From Phaeacidiphilus oryzae TH49 (lineage in GTDB: Bacteria; Actinomycetota; Actinomycetes; Streptomycetales; Streptomycetaceae), in the NCBI RefSeq assembly GCF_000744815.1, contig NZ_JQMQ01000005.1, positions 876,055-940,054 on the forward strand: a stretch of 64,000 bases of DNA. The letters run 5' to 3'. A program made the position numbers and the translations under genes. Positions 33,675-41,810 of the stretch are shown here, piece by piece. Within the stretch, counting starts at the first letter, position 1; the number at the start of each line of letters is the position of its first letter. Under the pieces are notes generated by a model that saw nothing but the letters and a program-made list of their open reading frames with translations, was not told where the DNA came from and ran no database searches.

Positions 33675-34815
33675 GCGGGGCCTCCACGTTGTTGTGCATG
33701 AGCTGGGTGAAGCGGTCGAACAGGTACGCGGCGTCGTGCGGTCCGGCCGCCGCCTCCGGGTGGTACTGGACGCTGAACGCCGGGGTGTCCAGCGCCTGCA
33801 GGCCCTCCACCACGTCGTCGTTCAGGCAGACGTGGGAGACCTCGACGCGGCCGAACTCGGTCTCGGAGACCTCGTCCAGCGGGGCGTCCACGGCGAAGCC
33901 GTGGTTGTGCGCGGTGACCTCCACCTTGCCGGTGGTGCGGTCCTGCACCGGCTGGTTGATCCCGCGGTGGCCGTACTTGAGCTTGAAGGTGCCGAAGCCG
34001 AGGGCCCGGCCGAACAGCTGGTTGCCGAAGCAGATGCCGAAGAACGGGGTCTTCCGGCGCAGCACCTCGCGCAGCACCTCGACCTGGGCGTCGGCGGTGG
34101 CCGGGTCGCCGGGGCCGTTGGAGAAGAAGACGCCGTCCGGTTCGACCGCGTAGATGTCCTCGGCGGTCGCGGTCGCCGGCAGCACGTGCACCTCGATGCC
34201 GCGCTCGGCCATCCGGTGCGGGGTCATCCCCTTGATGCCGAGGTCGACGGCGGCGACGGTGAACTTCTTCTCGCCGATCGCCGGGACCGTGTAGGCCTCG
34301 CCGGTGGCCACCTCTCCGGCCAGGTCCGCGCCGGCCATCTCCGGCGAGTTGCGGACCAGCTCGACCATGTCGCCCTCGAAGGGCAGCGCGTCGCCGGAGA
34401 AGATCCCGGCGCGCATCGCGCCGCTCTCCCGCAGGTGCCTGGTCAGCGCGCGGGTGTCGATCCCGCTGATGCCGACGATGCCCTGGCGCGCCAGCTCCTC
34501 GTCCAGCGAGCGCCGGGAGCGCCAGTTGGAGGGCACCCGGGCGGGGTCGCGGACCACGTACCCGGCCACCCAGATCTGCTTCGACCGGGACTCGCTGTCT
34601 TCGTCGTTCCAGCCGGTGTTGCCGATCTGCGGGGCGGTCATCACCACGATCTGGCGGCGGTACGACGGGTCGGTCAGCGTCTCCTGGTAGCCGGTCATGC
34701 CGGTGTTGAAGACGGCCTCGCCGAAGGTCTCGCCCACGGCGCCGTACGCCTGGCCCCGGAAGACGCGGCCGTCCTCCAGGACCAGGACAGCGGGGATCTT
34801 CGTTCGGGGGGTCAT
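33667..34815 (-). CDS. carA: Carbamoyl-phosphate synthase, small subunit
   Basis: Glutaminase subunit that delivers ammonia to CarB; 382 residues, ATG 34813-34815. The N-terminal small domain has [17 protein letters not shown] and [17 protein letters not shown]. The class I glutamine amidotransferase domain carries the nucleophile in [16 protein letters not shown] and the catalytic His-Glu in [13 protein letters not shown]. The start overlaps the stop of the membrane-protein gene (ATGA), and its 3' end overlaps carB. Within the operon it is downstream of pyrC, so a single carAB pair may serve both pyrimidine and arginine pathways. Confidence 0.97.
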
Positions 34816-35390
34816 TCTGCGCCTTCCTTCTCCACTGCGTGCGGTTCTTCCTTCTCGACCAGCCGGTTGATCGCCTCGACCCAGGCCGGGTGGACCGCCG
34901 ACTCGCGCGACCGGAAGCCCGAGTCGATCAGCTTCCCGCCGTGCTCCCAGGTGACCACCAGGAGGCCGCCCTCGGGCAGCACCTTCCCGGCGATCCCCTG
35001 GTCGGTACGGGCCCCGCGGAGGGCCGCCCGGGGGATGAAGAAGCCGGTCGCGGACGGGCGGACGACCCGCAGCCCGTCCTCGGTCAGGGTGAGCTCCGCG
35101 AGGGAGCGGGTGCCGAGGTCGCGGGCGACGATCCGGTCCAGCCACTCCCCCGCGCTGGTCGAGCCGTGGTAGCGGCCGAGCAGCTCCTCCAGGATGGGCT
35201 GCCCCTCCTCCTTCGGCAGCTCGACCAGCGGCGGCAGACCGGACTGCATGGTGGCCCGCCACTTCCAGCCCTGCCGCATCAGCCAGTACAGGAGCGCGAT
35301 GAAGAGCACCAGGCCGACCACCCAGCCGGTGAGGTCGCCCTTGTTCTCCATCGGCGCCGATCCGGCCAGCAGCACCAGCGGCCCGGTCAC
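34812..35390 (-). CDS. Uncharacterised PH-like membrane protein in the pyr operon
   Basis: A 192-residue protein with one transmembrane helix near the N-terminus (about 22-39, [17 protein letters not shown]), followed by RQGWKWR and a cytoplasmic domain of about 140 residues ending in a charged tail ([16 protein letters not shown]). Proteins of this type are annotated in actinobacteria as PH-like domain or export/transcriptional regulator family without a proven role. Its GTG (35388-35390) overlaps the pyrC stop and its TGA overlaps the carA start, so it is translationally coupled on both sides and should be made in step with the pathway enzymes. An alternative ATG at 35349-35351 would remove 13 residues. 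Function unknown. Confidence 0.75.
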   Translation of the reverse strand: MTGPLVLLAGSAPMENKGDLTGWVVGLVLFIALLYWLMRQGWKWRATMQSGLPPLVELPKEEGQPILEELLGRYHGSTSAGEWLDRIVARDLGTRSLAELTLTEDGLRVVRPSATGFFIPRAALRGARTDQGIAGKVLPEGGLLVVTWEHGGKLIDSGFRSRESAVHPAWVEAINRLVEKEEPHAVEKEGAE

Positions 35391-36679
35391 CTCTCCACCA
35401 GCTCTCCGTCGAGGACGGTCGGCTCGCCGCGCAGGAAGGTGGCGACCACCCGCCCGGGCAGCTCCCGTCCGCGGTACGGGGTGTTGCGGCTGCGGGTGGC
35501 GAACCGCTCCGGCGCCACCTCGGCGTTCCACGCCGGGTCCAGCAGCACCAGGTGGGCCGGCTCGCCGACCTCGATCGGGCGCCCCTGGTCGGTCACCCGG
35601 CCGATCCGGGCCGGCCGGGCCGACATCCGGTCCGCGACCTGGGTCCAGTCCATCAGGCCGGTGTCCACCATGGCGTGCTGGACGACGGAGAGCGCGGTCT
35701 CCAGGCCGACCATCCCCATGGCGGCGGCGGCCCACTCGCAGTCCTTGTCCTCCGCCGGGTGCGGGGCGTGGTCGGTGGCGACGGCGTCGATGGTGCCGTC
35801 GGCCAGCGCCTCGCGCAGCGCGGTGACGTCGGCCGCGGTCCGCAGCGGCGGGTTGACCTTGTAGACCGGGTCGTAGGAGCGGACGAGCTCGTCGGTGAGC
35901 AGCAGGTGGTGCGGGGTGACCTCGGCGGTGACGTCCCAGCCCTTGGCCTTGGCCCAGCGGATGATCTCCACCGAGCCGGCCGTCGAGACGTGGCAGACGT
36001 GCAGCCGGGAGCCGACGTGGGCGGCCAGCAGCACGTCCCGGGCGATGATCGCCTCCTCGGCGACGGCCGGCCAGCCGCGCAGCCCGAGCTCCCCGGAGAC
36101 CTGGCCCTCGTTCATCTGGGCGCCCTCGGTCAGCCGCGGCTCCTGGGCGTGCTGGGCGACGACCCCGTCGAAGGCCTTCACGTACTCCAGCGCCCGGCGC
36201 ATGATCACCGCGTCGTCGACGCACTTGCCGTCGTCCGAGAAGACCCGGACCCCGGCCGCCGAGTCGGCCATCGCGCCCAGCTCGGCGAGCTGCTTGCCCT
36301 CCAGGCCGACGGTGACCGCGCCCACCGGGTGGACGTCGCAGTAGCCGGACTCCCGGCCCAGCCGCCAGACCTGCTCGACCACGCCGGCGGTGTCGGCCAC
36401 CGGGAAGGTGTTGGCCATCGCGTGGACGGCGGTGAAGCCGCCCTTGGCGGCGGCCCGGGTGCCGGTGAGGACGGTCTCGGCGTCCTCCCGGCCGGGCTCC
36501 CGCAGATGGGTGTGGAGGTCGACCAGGCCGGGGAGGGCGATCAGGCCGGCGGCGTCGATCTCCCGCTCGCCGTTCGCGGTCAGCCCGGCGCCGATCTCGG
36601 TGATCACGCCCTCGGCGATCCGCAGGTCGGCGGCCTCCCCGCCGAGGACCTTCGCGTTCTTGATCAGGTAGCCGCTCAC
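35387..36679 (-). CDS. pyrC: Dihydroorotase
   Basis: Zinc amidohydrolase that cyclises carbamoyl aspartate to dihydroorotate; 430 residues, class I type. Metal-binding HTHLREPG (about 58-65) lies in [14 protein letters not shown]. Further ligands are in [22 protein letters not shown] and the [11 protein letters not shown] loop (about 300-310). The [16 protein letters not shown] segment is typical of the PyrC/allantoinase group. The GTG start at 36677-36679 overlaps the pyrB stop (GTGA), continuing the chain of coupled genes. Confidence 0.96.
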   Translation of the reverse strand: MSGYLIKNAKVLGGEAADLRIAEGVITEIGAGLTANGEREIDAAGLIALPGLVDLHTHLREPGREDAETVLTGTRAAAKGGFTAVHAMANTFPVADTAGVVEQVWRLGRESGYCDVHPVGAVTVGLEGKQLAELGAMADSAAGVRVFSDDGKCVDDAVIMRRALEYVKAFDGVVAQHAQEPRLTEGAQMNEGQVSGELGLRGWPAVAEEAIIARDVLLAAHVGSRLHVCHVSTAGSVEIIRWAKAKGWDVTAEVTPHHLLLTDELVRSYDPVYKVNPPLRTAADVTALREALADGTIDAVATDHAPHPAEDKDCEWAAAAMGMVGLETALSVVQHAMVDTGLMDWTQVADRMSARPARIGRVTDQGRPIEVGEPAHLVLLDPAWNAEVAPERFATRSRNTPYRGRELPGRVVATFLRGEPTVLDGELVER

Positions 36680-37656
36680 TGGGCGTTCTCCTTGGTGGTG
36701 CTGGTGGCGGGGCTGGTGGCGGGTTCCGCTCCGCCGAGCAAGAGGTAGAGGACCGCCATCCGGACGCTGACCCCGTTGGCGACCTGCTCGACCGCGGTGC
36801 ACCGGGGGGAGTCGGCCACCTCGGCGGTGATCTCCATCCCGCGGACCATCGGGCCCGGGTGGAGGACCACGGCGTGCTCGGGCAGCGCCGCCATCCGCAG
36901 GCCGTCCAGGCCGTAGCGGCGGGAGTACTCGCGCTCGGTCGGGAAGAAGGCCGCGTTCATCCGCTCCCGCTGGACCCGGAGCATCATCACCGCGTCGGAC
37001 TTGGGCAGCACCGCGTCCAGGTCGTAGGAGACCGAGCAGGGCCAGTTCTCCACGCCGATCGGCAGCAGGGTCGGCGGGGAGACCAGGGTGACCTCGGCGC
37101 CGAGGGTGTGCAGCAGGTGGACGTTGGAGCGGGCCACCCGGCTGTGGAGGATGTCGCCGACCACGGCCACCCGGCGACCTGCCAGGTCGTTCCCGGCCCC
37201 GGCGTTGAGGTGGCGGCGCAGGGTGAAGGCGTCCAGCAGGGCCTGGGTGGGGTGCTCGTGGGTGCCGTCGCCGGCGTTGATCACGCTGCCGTGCAGCCAG
37301 TCGGACTCGGCCAGCCGCTGCGGGGCGCCGGAGGCGCTGTGCCGGATGACCACCGCGTCCGCGCCCATCGCCTGCAGGGTCAGCGCGGTGTCCTTGAGCG
37401 ACTCGCCCTTGGAGACCGAGGAGCCCTTGGCGGAGAAGTTGATCACGTCCGCGGAGAGCCGCTTCTCGGCGACCTCGAAGGAGGTCCTGGTGCGGGTGGA
37501 GTCCTCGAAGAAGAGGTTGACCACGGTGCGGCCGCGCAGCGTCGGCAGCTTCTTGATCGGCCGGTCCGAGAGCGCCGCCATCTCCTCGGCGGTGTCCAGG
37601 ATCAGCAGGGCGTCGTCGCGGCTGAGCTCCGCGGCCGAGACGAGGTTGCGGTTCAC
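36676..37656 (-). CDS. pyrB: Aspartate carbamoyltransferase, catalytic subunit
   Basis: Transfers the carbamoyl group from carbamoyl phosphate to aspartate. The 326-residue product has the carbamoyl-phosphate site [13 protein letters not shown] (about 49-61), [15 protein letters not shown] with the conserved lysine, [17 protein letters not shown] (about 126-142) and the aspartate-binding [13 protein letters not shown] (about 265-277). No pyrI regulatory-subunit gene is nearby; actinobacterial enzymes usually lack it and rely on operon control. GTG start 37654-37656 overlaps the pyrR stop. The last 15 residues are a low-complexity Thr/Ala/Pro tail. Confidence 0.97.
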   Translation of the reverse strand: MNRNLVSAAELSRDDALLILDTAEEMAALSDRPIKKLPTLRGRTVVNLFFEDSTRTRTSFEVAEKRLSADVINFSAKGSSVSKGESLKDTALTLQAMGADAVVIRHSASGAPQRLAESDWLHGSVINAGDGTHEHPTQALLDAFTLRRHLNAGAGNDLAGRRVAVVGDILHSRVARSNVHLLHTLGAEVTLVSPPTLLPIGVENWPCSVSYDLDAVLPKSDAVMMLRVQRERMNAAFFPTEREYSRRYGLDGLRMAALPEHAVVLHPGPMVRGMEITAEVADSPRCTAVEQVANGVSVRMAVLYLLLGGAEPATSPATSTTKENAQ

Positions 37657-38204
37657 TGCGGGCCTCCCAGGATGACGGCGTCCCGGCCGTCGGTCTCGGC
37701 CAGCTGCACCCGGACGGTCTCGCGCAGCGAGGTGGGCAGGTTCTTGCCCACGTAGTCGGCGCGGATGGGGAGTTCGCGGTGGCCGCGGTCGACGAGGACG
37801 GCGAGCTGCACCGCGCGCGGGCGGCCGATGTCGTTCAGGGCGTCCAGGGCGGCGCGGACGGTGCGCCCGGAGAAGAGGACGTCGTCGACGAGGACGACGA
37901 GCCTCCCGTCGATGCCGCCGGGCGGCATCTCGGTGTGCTCCAGGGCGCGGGCGGGCTTCATCCGCAGGTCGTCCCGGTACATGGTGATGTCGAGGGTGCC
38001 GAGCGGGATCTCGCGTCCGGTGATCTCGACGAGCTTGGCCCGCAGCCGGCGGGCGAGGTGCACCCCGCGGGTGTGGATGCCGAGCAGCACGACGTCCTCC
38101 GCGCCCTTGGCGCGCTCGACGATCTCGTGCGCGATACGGGTGAGGACCCGGGCGATGTCGCCCTCGTCCAGTACCCGCGTCTTCTCTGATGGTGAAGAAG
38201 TCAT
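37653..38204 (-). CDS. pyrR: PyrR bifunctional regulator / uracil phosphoribosyltransferase
   Basis: RNA-binding regulator of pyrimidine genes that senses UMP/UTP and has weak uracil phosphoribosyltransferase activity; 183 residues, first gene of the operon. The PRPP-binding motif is [20 protein letters not shown] (about 104-123), and [17 protein letters not shown] with the basic stretch [20 protein letters not shown] matches the RNA-binding face of the family. Start ATG 38202-38204 with a very strong AAGGAGGT. The hairpin just upstream matches the PyrR recognition loop, so it probably represses its own translation and that of the coupled downstream genes. Confidence 0.95.
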   Translation of the reverse strand: MTSSPSEKTRVLDEGDIARVLTRIAHEIVERAKGAEDVVLLGIHTRGVHLARRLRAKLVEITGREIPLGTLDITMYRDDLRMKPARALEHTEMPPGGIDGRLVVLVDDVLFSGRTVRAALDALNDIGRPRAVQLAVLVDRGHRELPIRADYVGKNLPTSLRETVRVQLAETDGRDAVILGGPQ

Positions 38205-38544
38205 GCCGAAGCGGACCTCCTTCCCCGCCTCACGGGACGGGCCTTAAAGGATGTCTGGGACAGCGCCCGATCGGTCCGTCCGGCGATATCCGGACCGGCG
38301 GCCAGGCACTTTCGGCCAGCCTACCAGGGCGTTCCGCGGCCTTCCGAGCGCACCCCCGGGGCCTGGATCAGGGCTGCTCGCACGGCTGACCCATTCGGCT
38401 TGACGGAAGCTTATTACGCTGCGTAACCTCACAGTCAGTTACGGCCGGGTTCTGCCAAGCGGCCGTTCGGTAGCGGTGGGTCGGCCGCGGTCAACAGCCC
38501 GGCGCGCAGCGCCTGTTGAGAAGACATCTCGTCCGGGGAGACAA
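38205..38544. promoter_or_regulatory. Divergent regulatory region pyrR/bldD
   Basis: This 340-nt gap must hold both promoters. The pyrR side has the PyrR hairpin. The bldD side has a perfect 13-bp palindrome TTACGC-T-GCGTAA at 38414-38426, overlapping an imperfect dyad GTAAC-N10-GTTAC at 38422-38441. These are candidates for autoregulation, since Streptomyces bldD is known to repress itself. The region is visibly more AT-rich around 38400-38440 than its surroundings. GGGGAG lies 5 nt before the bldD ATG. Confidence 0.55.
38223..38242 (-). promoter_or_regulatory. Probable PyrR-binding hairpin at the pyrR ribosome-binding site
   Basis: On the minus strand CCCG-TCCCGTGAGG-CGGG (38241-38224) forms a small hairpin whose loop fits the PyrR recognition sequence UCCNGNGAGG at every position. 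It ends 3 nt before AAGGAGGT, the pyrR ribosome-binding site. This resembles the mycobacterial arrangement, where PyrR blocks translation initiation instead of driving transcription attenuation; no terminator/antiterminator pair is evident in the leader. Confidence 0.7.
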
Positions 38545-39054
38545 ATGTCCAGCGACTACGCGAAACAGCTCGGAGCCAAGCTGCGTGCCATCCGCACCCA
38601 GCAGGGGCTCTCCCTGCACGGCGTGGAGGAGAAGTCCCAAGGCCGCTGGAAGGCCGTGGTGGTCGGCTCTTACGAGCGCGGCGACCGTGCGGTGACCGTC
38701 CAGCGCCTCGCCGAGCTGGCGGAGTTCTACGGAGTGCCGGTGCAGGAGCTGCTTCCGGGCAGCACCCCCGGCGGCGCCGCGGAGCCCCCGCCCCGCCTGG
38801 TGCTGGACCTGGAGCGGCTCTCCCAGGTGCCGTCCGAGAAGGCGGGGCCGCTGCAGCGCTACGCGGCCACCATCCAGAGCCAGCGCGGCGACTACAACGG
38901 CAAGGTGCTCTCCATCCGCCAGGATGATCTGCGCACCCTGGCGGTCATCTACGACCAGTCGCCCTCCATCCTCACCGAGCAGCTGATCAGCTGGGGTGTC
39001 CTCAACCCGGACGCGCGGCGCGCGGTCCGCGAGGACGAGGCCGGCGGCGTCTGA
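38545..39054 (+). CDS. bldD: Developmental repressor BldD
   Basis: Master transcriptional regulator that holds sporulation genes off during vegetative growth and dimerises on binding tetrameric cyclic-di-GMP. The product is 169 residues from ATG 38545-38547. The XRE-type helix-turn-helix domain spans about 5-65 (YAKQLGAKLRAIRTQQGLSL, then VVGSYERGDRAVTVQRLAEL). The C-terminal domain (about 80-165) carries the RGD-x-D c-di-GMP signature as QSQRGDYNGKVLSIRQDDLR, where RGD and RQDD supply the ligand contacts. Its presence is strong evidence for a sporulating, Streptomyces-like organism. It is divergent from the pyr operon and transcribed alone. Confidence 0.97.
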   Translation: MSSDYAKQLGAKLRAIRTQQGLSLHGVEEKSQGRWKAVVVGSYERGDRAVTVQRLAELAEFYGVPVQELLPGSTPGGAAEPPPRLVLDLERLSQVPSEKAGPLQRYAATIQSQRGDYNGKVLSIRQDDLRTLAVIYDQSPSILTEQLISWGVLNPDARRAVREDEAGGV

Positions 39055-39076
39055 CCGCGCCCCTGGAGAAACGTCA

Positions 39077-39107
39077 CGGCCGGACGCCCCGCGGGGGTGT
39101 CCGGCCG
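39077..39107. terminator. Bidirectional terminator after bldD
   Basis: A 14-bp stem with one G-T pair (39077-39090 with 39094-39107) and a 3-nt loop, 22 nt after the bldD stop and 23 nt after the stop of the convergent SRPBCC gene. Confidence 0.8.
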
Positions 39108-39130
39108 ACGCGCATCCGGCGCCCGCCGCG

Positions 39131-39559
39131 CTACTCCACCAGCTTGGCGAGCTTTCCCAGGGACTCCTCCAGCGCCTTGCCGGTGGCCTCCTTGATCCTG
39201 GCGGCCATCATGTTCACCGCGGCGCCCTTGAACTCGCTGTCCACCGTCACCCTGGTGCCGCCGTCCTCGGCGGCGAAGCGGTAGTGCTGGGTGAGCGAGA
39301 CCCCCATCGGGCCCTTGCCGGCCAGCAGCAGGGAGCTGCCCGGCTGGTTCTCCTTGACGGTCCAGCTCACGTCGGCGGGCATGCCCATCATCGTCAGCTT
39401 CTCCGCGAAGCCGGAGCCGACGTCGAGCGAGGCCGGGGCGCCCTGCGGGAAGGCGGTGTGGATGGTGTTCCACTCCTCGTACCGGCCGAAGTCGGTGACG
39501 GTGGACCAGACCTTGTCCACCGGAGCGGGTATCAGGGCGTTGACGGATACCTCAGGCAT
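39131..39559 (-). CDS. SRPBCC family protein
   Basis: A 142-residue START/Bet v1-like (SRPBCC) protein with a hydrophobic ligand cavity; such proteins are annotated as polyketide cyclase/dehydrase or lipid-transport-like and usually have unknown ligands. Signs are the N-terminal VSVNALIPAPVDKVWSTVTD (about 4-23), the central beta-strands ending YRFAAEDGGTRVTVDSEFKG and the long C-terminal helix MMAARIKEATGKALEESLGK. The ATG at 39557-39559 has GAGAGGAG 8 nt upstream. It is monocistronic or co-transcribed with the unknown gene 50 nt upstream. No polyketide genes are near, so it is unlikely to be a true cyclase. Confidence 0.8.
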   Translation of the reverse strand: MPEVSVNALIPAPVDKVWSTVTDFGRYEEWNTIHTAFPQGAPASLDVGSGFAEKLTMMGMPADVSWTVKENQPGSSLLLAGKGPMGVSLTQHYRFAAEDGGTRVTVDSEFKGAAVNMMAARIKEATGKALEESLGKLAKLVE

Positions 39560-39609
39560 GTCGGCTGCTCCTCTCGGAATCTGACCAACCATCAATAACT
39601 GACGCGGCG

Positions 39610-40509
39610 TCAGATTTCCAGGGGTGCGGCGAGCTCTCCCAGCAGCCGGCCGGAGAGGCCGTAGAGGAGATCGGGCGCCGAACGCCGGTGGAGCTCGCTG
39701 CCGTCGAAGAACCAGCCGCGGACCGCGGCGAGGCCGTCCCCCGCCAGCAGCAGCCGCGCGCTGAGGCGAAGGGCGTGCGCGGTGCACATGGCCGCGGTCA
39801 GCGCGTCCAGATCCGCGTCGTCCATCCGCGGCCGCCCGCCCGGCCCGGTCTCCAGCTCCACGCAGAGCTCCACCGGCTCCGAGCCGTCGTCCGGGTGGAG
39901 CGCGCAGGCCAGCCGGTGCGGCCCGGGCGAGGCGCTGAGCAGCACCGTGTGCACGGCCCGGGAGGCCGCCCCGTACGCGGGGCGCAGCAGCTCGGCCGGG
40001 AAGGCGCCGGTGGGCGCGGCCTCGGCGGTCTCGACGAGCATCCGGTCCAGCCGCGCGTGCACCATGGCCCGGCGGCCGGCCCGCAGATGGGCGCGGTCCA
40101 GGGCGGCCAGGAAGACCGGCAGCGGCTGCCCGGTCCAGCGCACCCAGGCGGGCTCCCCCTCCGGGCTCTCCGTATACGCACCGTGACTGCCGGGGGCGTC
40201 CCGGTCGAGACCGTGCTGGGCGCAGAAGCGGTCCAGGTCCGCGAGATGGAAGCGGCGCCCGTAGACCGCCGGGTGGATCCGGCGGAGCCGGTCCAGCGCC
40301 TGGCCGAGTTCGGCCAGGTAGCTGCGGTAGTCCGGGTGCCGGACGGGGATCCGGCGGGCCAGGGCGGCGAAGTCGGCCGCAGTGGTCAGCACACCGAGGA
40401 GGACCGGGTCGCAACGGCGAGGCGCGGTCTCGCGCGGCGGCGTGTGCGCGGGGGCGTGGGCCGGGCCGTGCGAGCCGGCGGCGGAGCAGGTGCGGGCGTG
40501 ACGGGCCAT
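39610..40509 (-). CDS. Protein of unknown function
   Basis: I do not recognise this 299-residue protein. Residues 1-35 are a low-complexity His/Pro/Arg-rich segment. The rest looks globular and helical with many conserved-looking aromatics (YRSYLAELGQALDRLRRIHP at about 61-80; YGRRFHLADLDRFCAQHGLD; GWFFDGSELHRR near residue 265). There is no signal peptide, membrane helix or catalytic signature I can name. GGGAGG lies 5 nt before the ATG at 40507-40509. A near-perfect 20-bp palindrome at 40611-40630 lies about 100 nt upstream and could be its operator. It is followed by the SRPBCC gene on the same strand. Confidence 0.6.
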   Translation of the reverse strand: MARHARTCSAAGSHGPAHAPAHTPPRETAPRRCDPVLLGVLTTAADFAALARRIPVRHPDYRSYLAELGQALDRLRRIHPAVYGRRFHLADLDRFCAQHGLDRDAPGSHGAYTESPEGEPAWVRWTGQPLPVFLAALDRAHLRAGRRAMVHARLDRMLVETAEAAPTGAFPAELLRPAYGAASRAVHTVLLSASPGPHRLACALHPDDGSEPVELCVELETGPGGRPRMDDADLDALTAAMCTAHALRLSARLLLAGDGLAAVRGWFFDGSELHRRSAPDLLYGLSGRLLGELAAPLEI

Positions 40510-40610
40510 CGGGGCCTCCCGGTGATCAGGCGGTCTGCGGTGCGTTCGCTGATCAGGTCATCCCCGGCCCCGGTCGCCCCATGCGCACCTTCTGTCACAG
40601 AACGGCAACT

Positions 40611-40630
40611 AAGAGTGACCGGTCTCTCTT
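40611..40630. promoter_or_regulatory. 20-bp near-perfect palindrome (possible operator)
   Basis: AAGAGTGACC followed directly by GGTCTCTCTT: 9 of 10 base pairs match. It lies between the nusB terminator and the start of the unknown gene at 40509, about 100 nt upstream of that gene, in a locally AT-richer stretch. Shape and position suit a repressor dimer site; the regulator is unknown. Confidence 0.45.
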
Positions 40631-40652
40631 GCGCCGACCCCGGACATGCGAA

Positions 40653-40677
40653 GGCCCCGGCGGTGAGGGCCGGGGCC
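40653..40677 (-). terminator. Terminator after nusB
   Basis: Perfect 9-bp stem GGCCCCGGC (40653-40661) with its complement at 40669-40677 and a 7-nt loop, 50 nt past the nusB stop. Confidence 0.65.
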
Positions 40678-40726
40678 GTTCGCACGGGTTCGCCGCACTG
40701 CCGCGCTGCCGCGCCGCCGCGGGCGG

Positions 40727-41173
40727 TCAGTCGCGGGAGGCGCGCAGGGAGGGCTTGAGCTCCTGAAGGCGGGCGAGAAGGCCGTTGACGAAGCCGGGGG
40801 CCTCGTCCCCGGAGAACTCCTTGGCCAGCTGCACGACCTCGTCCAGCACCACGGCGTCCGGGACGGCGTCCTCCCAGATCAGCTCGAAGGCGCCGAGCCG
40901 GAGGAGGGTGCGGTCCACCATCGGCATCCGGTCCAGCGTCCAGCCGACCGCGTAGCTGGCGATCAGCTCGTCGATCCGGGCGGCGTGCTGCACGTAGCCC
41001 TCGACCAGCTCCATGGTGTACTCGCCGACCTGCGGCGTGCCCTCGTCCCGGGGCACCTGCTGGGCGCGGCGCACCCAGTTGGCGAGGACCTCCTGCGGGG
41101 AGACCCCGCGGTGGTCCGCCTCGAAGAGGATCTGGAAGGCGCGCGTGCGGGCCTTGTTGCGAGCTCCGGCCAC
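40727..41173 (-). CDS. nusB: Transcription antitermination factor NusB
   Basis: Small all-helical RNA-binding protein that, with NusE/S10, binds boxA of rRNA transcripts and prevents early termination. The 148-residue length is normal. It starts VAGARNKARTRAFQILFEADHRG (arginine-rich RNA-binding N-terminus) and contains DRMPMVDRTLLRLGAFEL and VVLDEVVQLAKEFSGDEAPG, the best-conserved family segments. The GTG start at 41171-41173 is one base after the efp stop, so efp and nusB are coupled. Confidence 0.96.
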   Translation of the reverse strand: MAGARNKARTRAFQILFEADHRGVSPQEVLANWVRRAQQVPRDEGTPQVGEYTMELVEGYVQHAARIDELIASYAVGWTLDRMPMVDRTLLRLGAFELIWEDAVPDAVVLDEVVQLAKEFSGDEAPGFVNGLLARLQELKPSLRASRD

Positions 41174-41174
41174 G

Positions 41175-41738
41175 TTACGAGTTCACCCGGCCGAGGTAGT
41201 TGCCGTCGCGGGTGTCGACCTTGATCTTCTCGCCGGTGGTGATGAAGAGCGGGACGCCGATCTCGGCGCCGGTCTCCAGGGTCGCCGGCTTGGTGCCACC
41301 GGTGGAGCGGTCGCCCTGGACGCCCGGCTCGGTGTACTGGACGACCAGCTCGACCGAGGTCGGCAGCTCGACGTAGAGCGGGTCGCCGTCGTGGGTGGCG
41401 ACGGTGGCGTTGTTGCCCTCAAGGAGGTAGTTGGCCGCGTCGCCGACGGTCTTCGCGTCGATGTACAGCTGCTCGAAGGTGTCGTTGTCCATGAAGACGA
41501 ACGACTCGCCGTCCTTGTAGGAGTACTGCATCTCGCGCCGGTCGACGTTCGCGGTCTCCACCTTCACGCCGGCGTTGAAGGTCTTGTCGACGACCTTGCC
41601 GGAGAGCACATGCTTCAGCTTGGTGCGCACGAAGGCCGGGCCCTTGCCGGGCTTGACGTGCTGGAACTCGACGACGGACCACAGGCCGTTGTCGAGGTTG
41701 AGCACCATGCCGTTCTTCAGGTCGTTGGTGGATGCCAC
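41175..41738 (-). CDS. efp: Translation elongation factor P
   Basis: Rescues ribosomes stalled at polyproline by binding beside the peptidyl-tRNA. The 187-residue protein has the three beta-barrel domains: the KOW-like N-terminal domain with [20 protein letters not shown] (about 25-44), where the loop lysine in PGKG is the tip residue, and the OB domains with [15 protein letters not shown] and the C-terminal [19 protein letters not shown]. Start GTG 41736-41738. I see none of the EpmA/EpmB modification genes nearby; actinobacterial EF-P is thought to work unmodified. Nearby genes encode proline-rich proteins such as MltG, which are plausible clients. Confidence 0.97.
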   Translation of the reverse strand: MASTNDLKNGMVLNLDNGLWSVVEFQHVKPGKGPAFVRTKLKHVLSGKVVDKTFNAGVKVETANVDRREMQYSYKDGESFVFMDNDTFEQLYIDAKTVGDAANYLLEGNNATVATHDGDPLYVELPTSVELVVQYTEPGVQGDRSTGGTKPATLETGAEIGVPLFITTGEKIKVDTRDGNYLGRVNS

Positions 41739-41810
41739 GGTCTCGGAATCTCCTGCGTGTGCTTGGCTTGGGGACCAGGGGCGTGCGCCCGCCGGCTGCA
41801 TGGCATGCAG

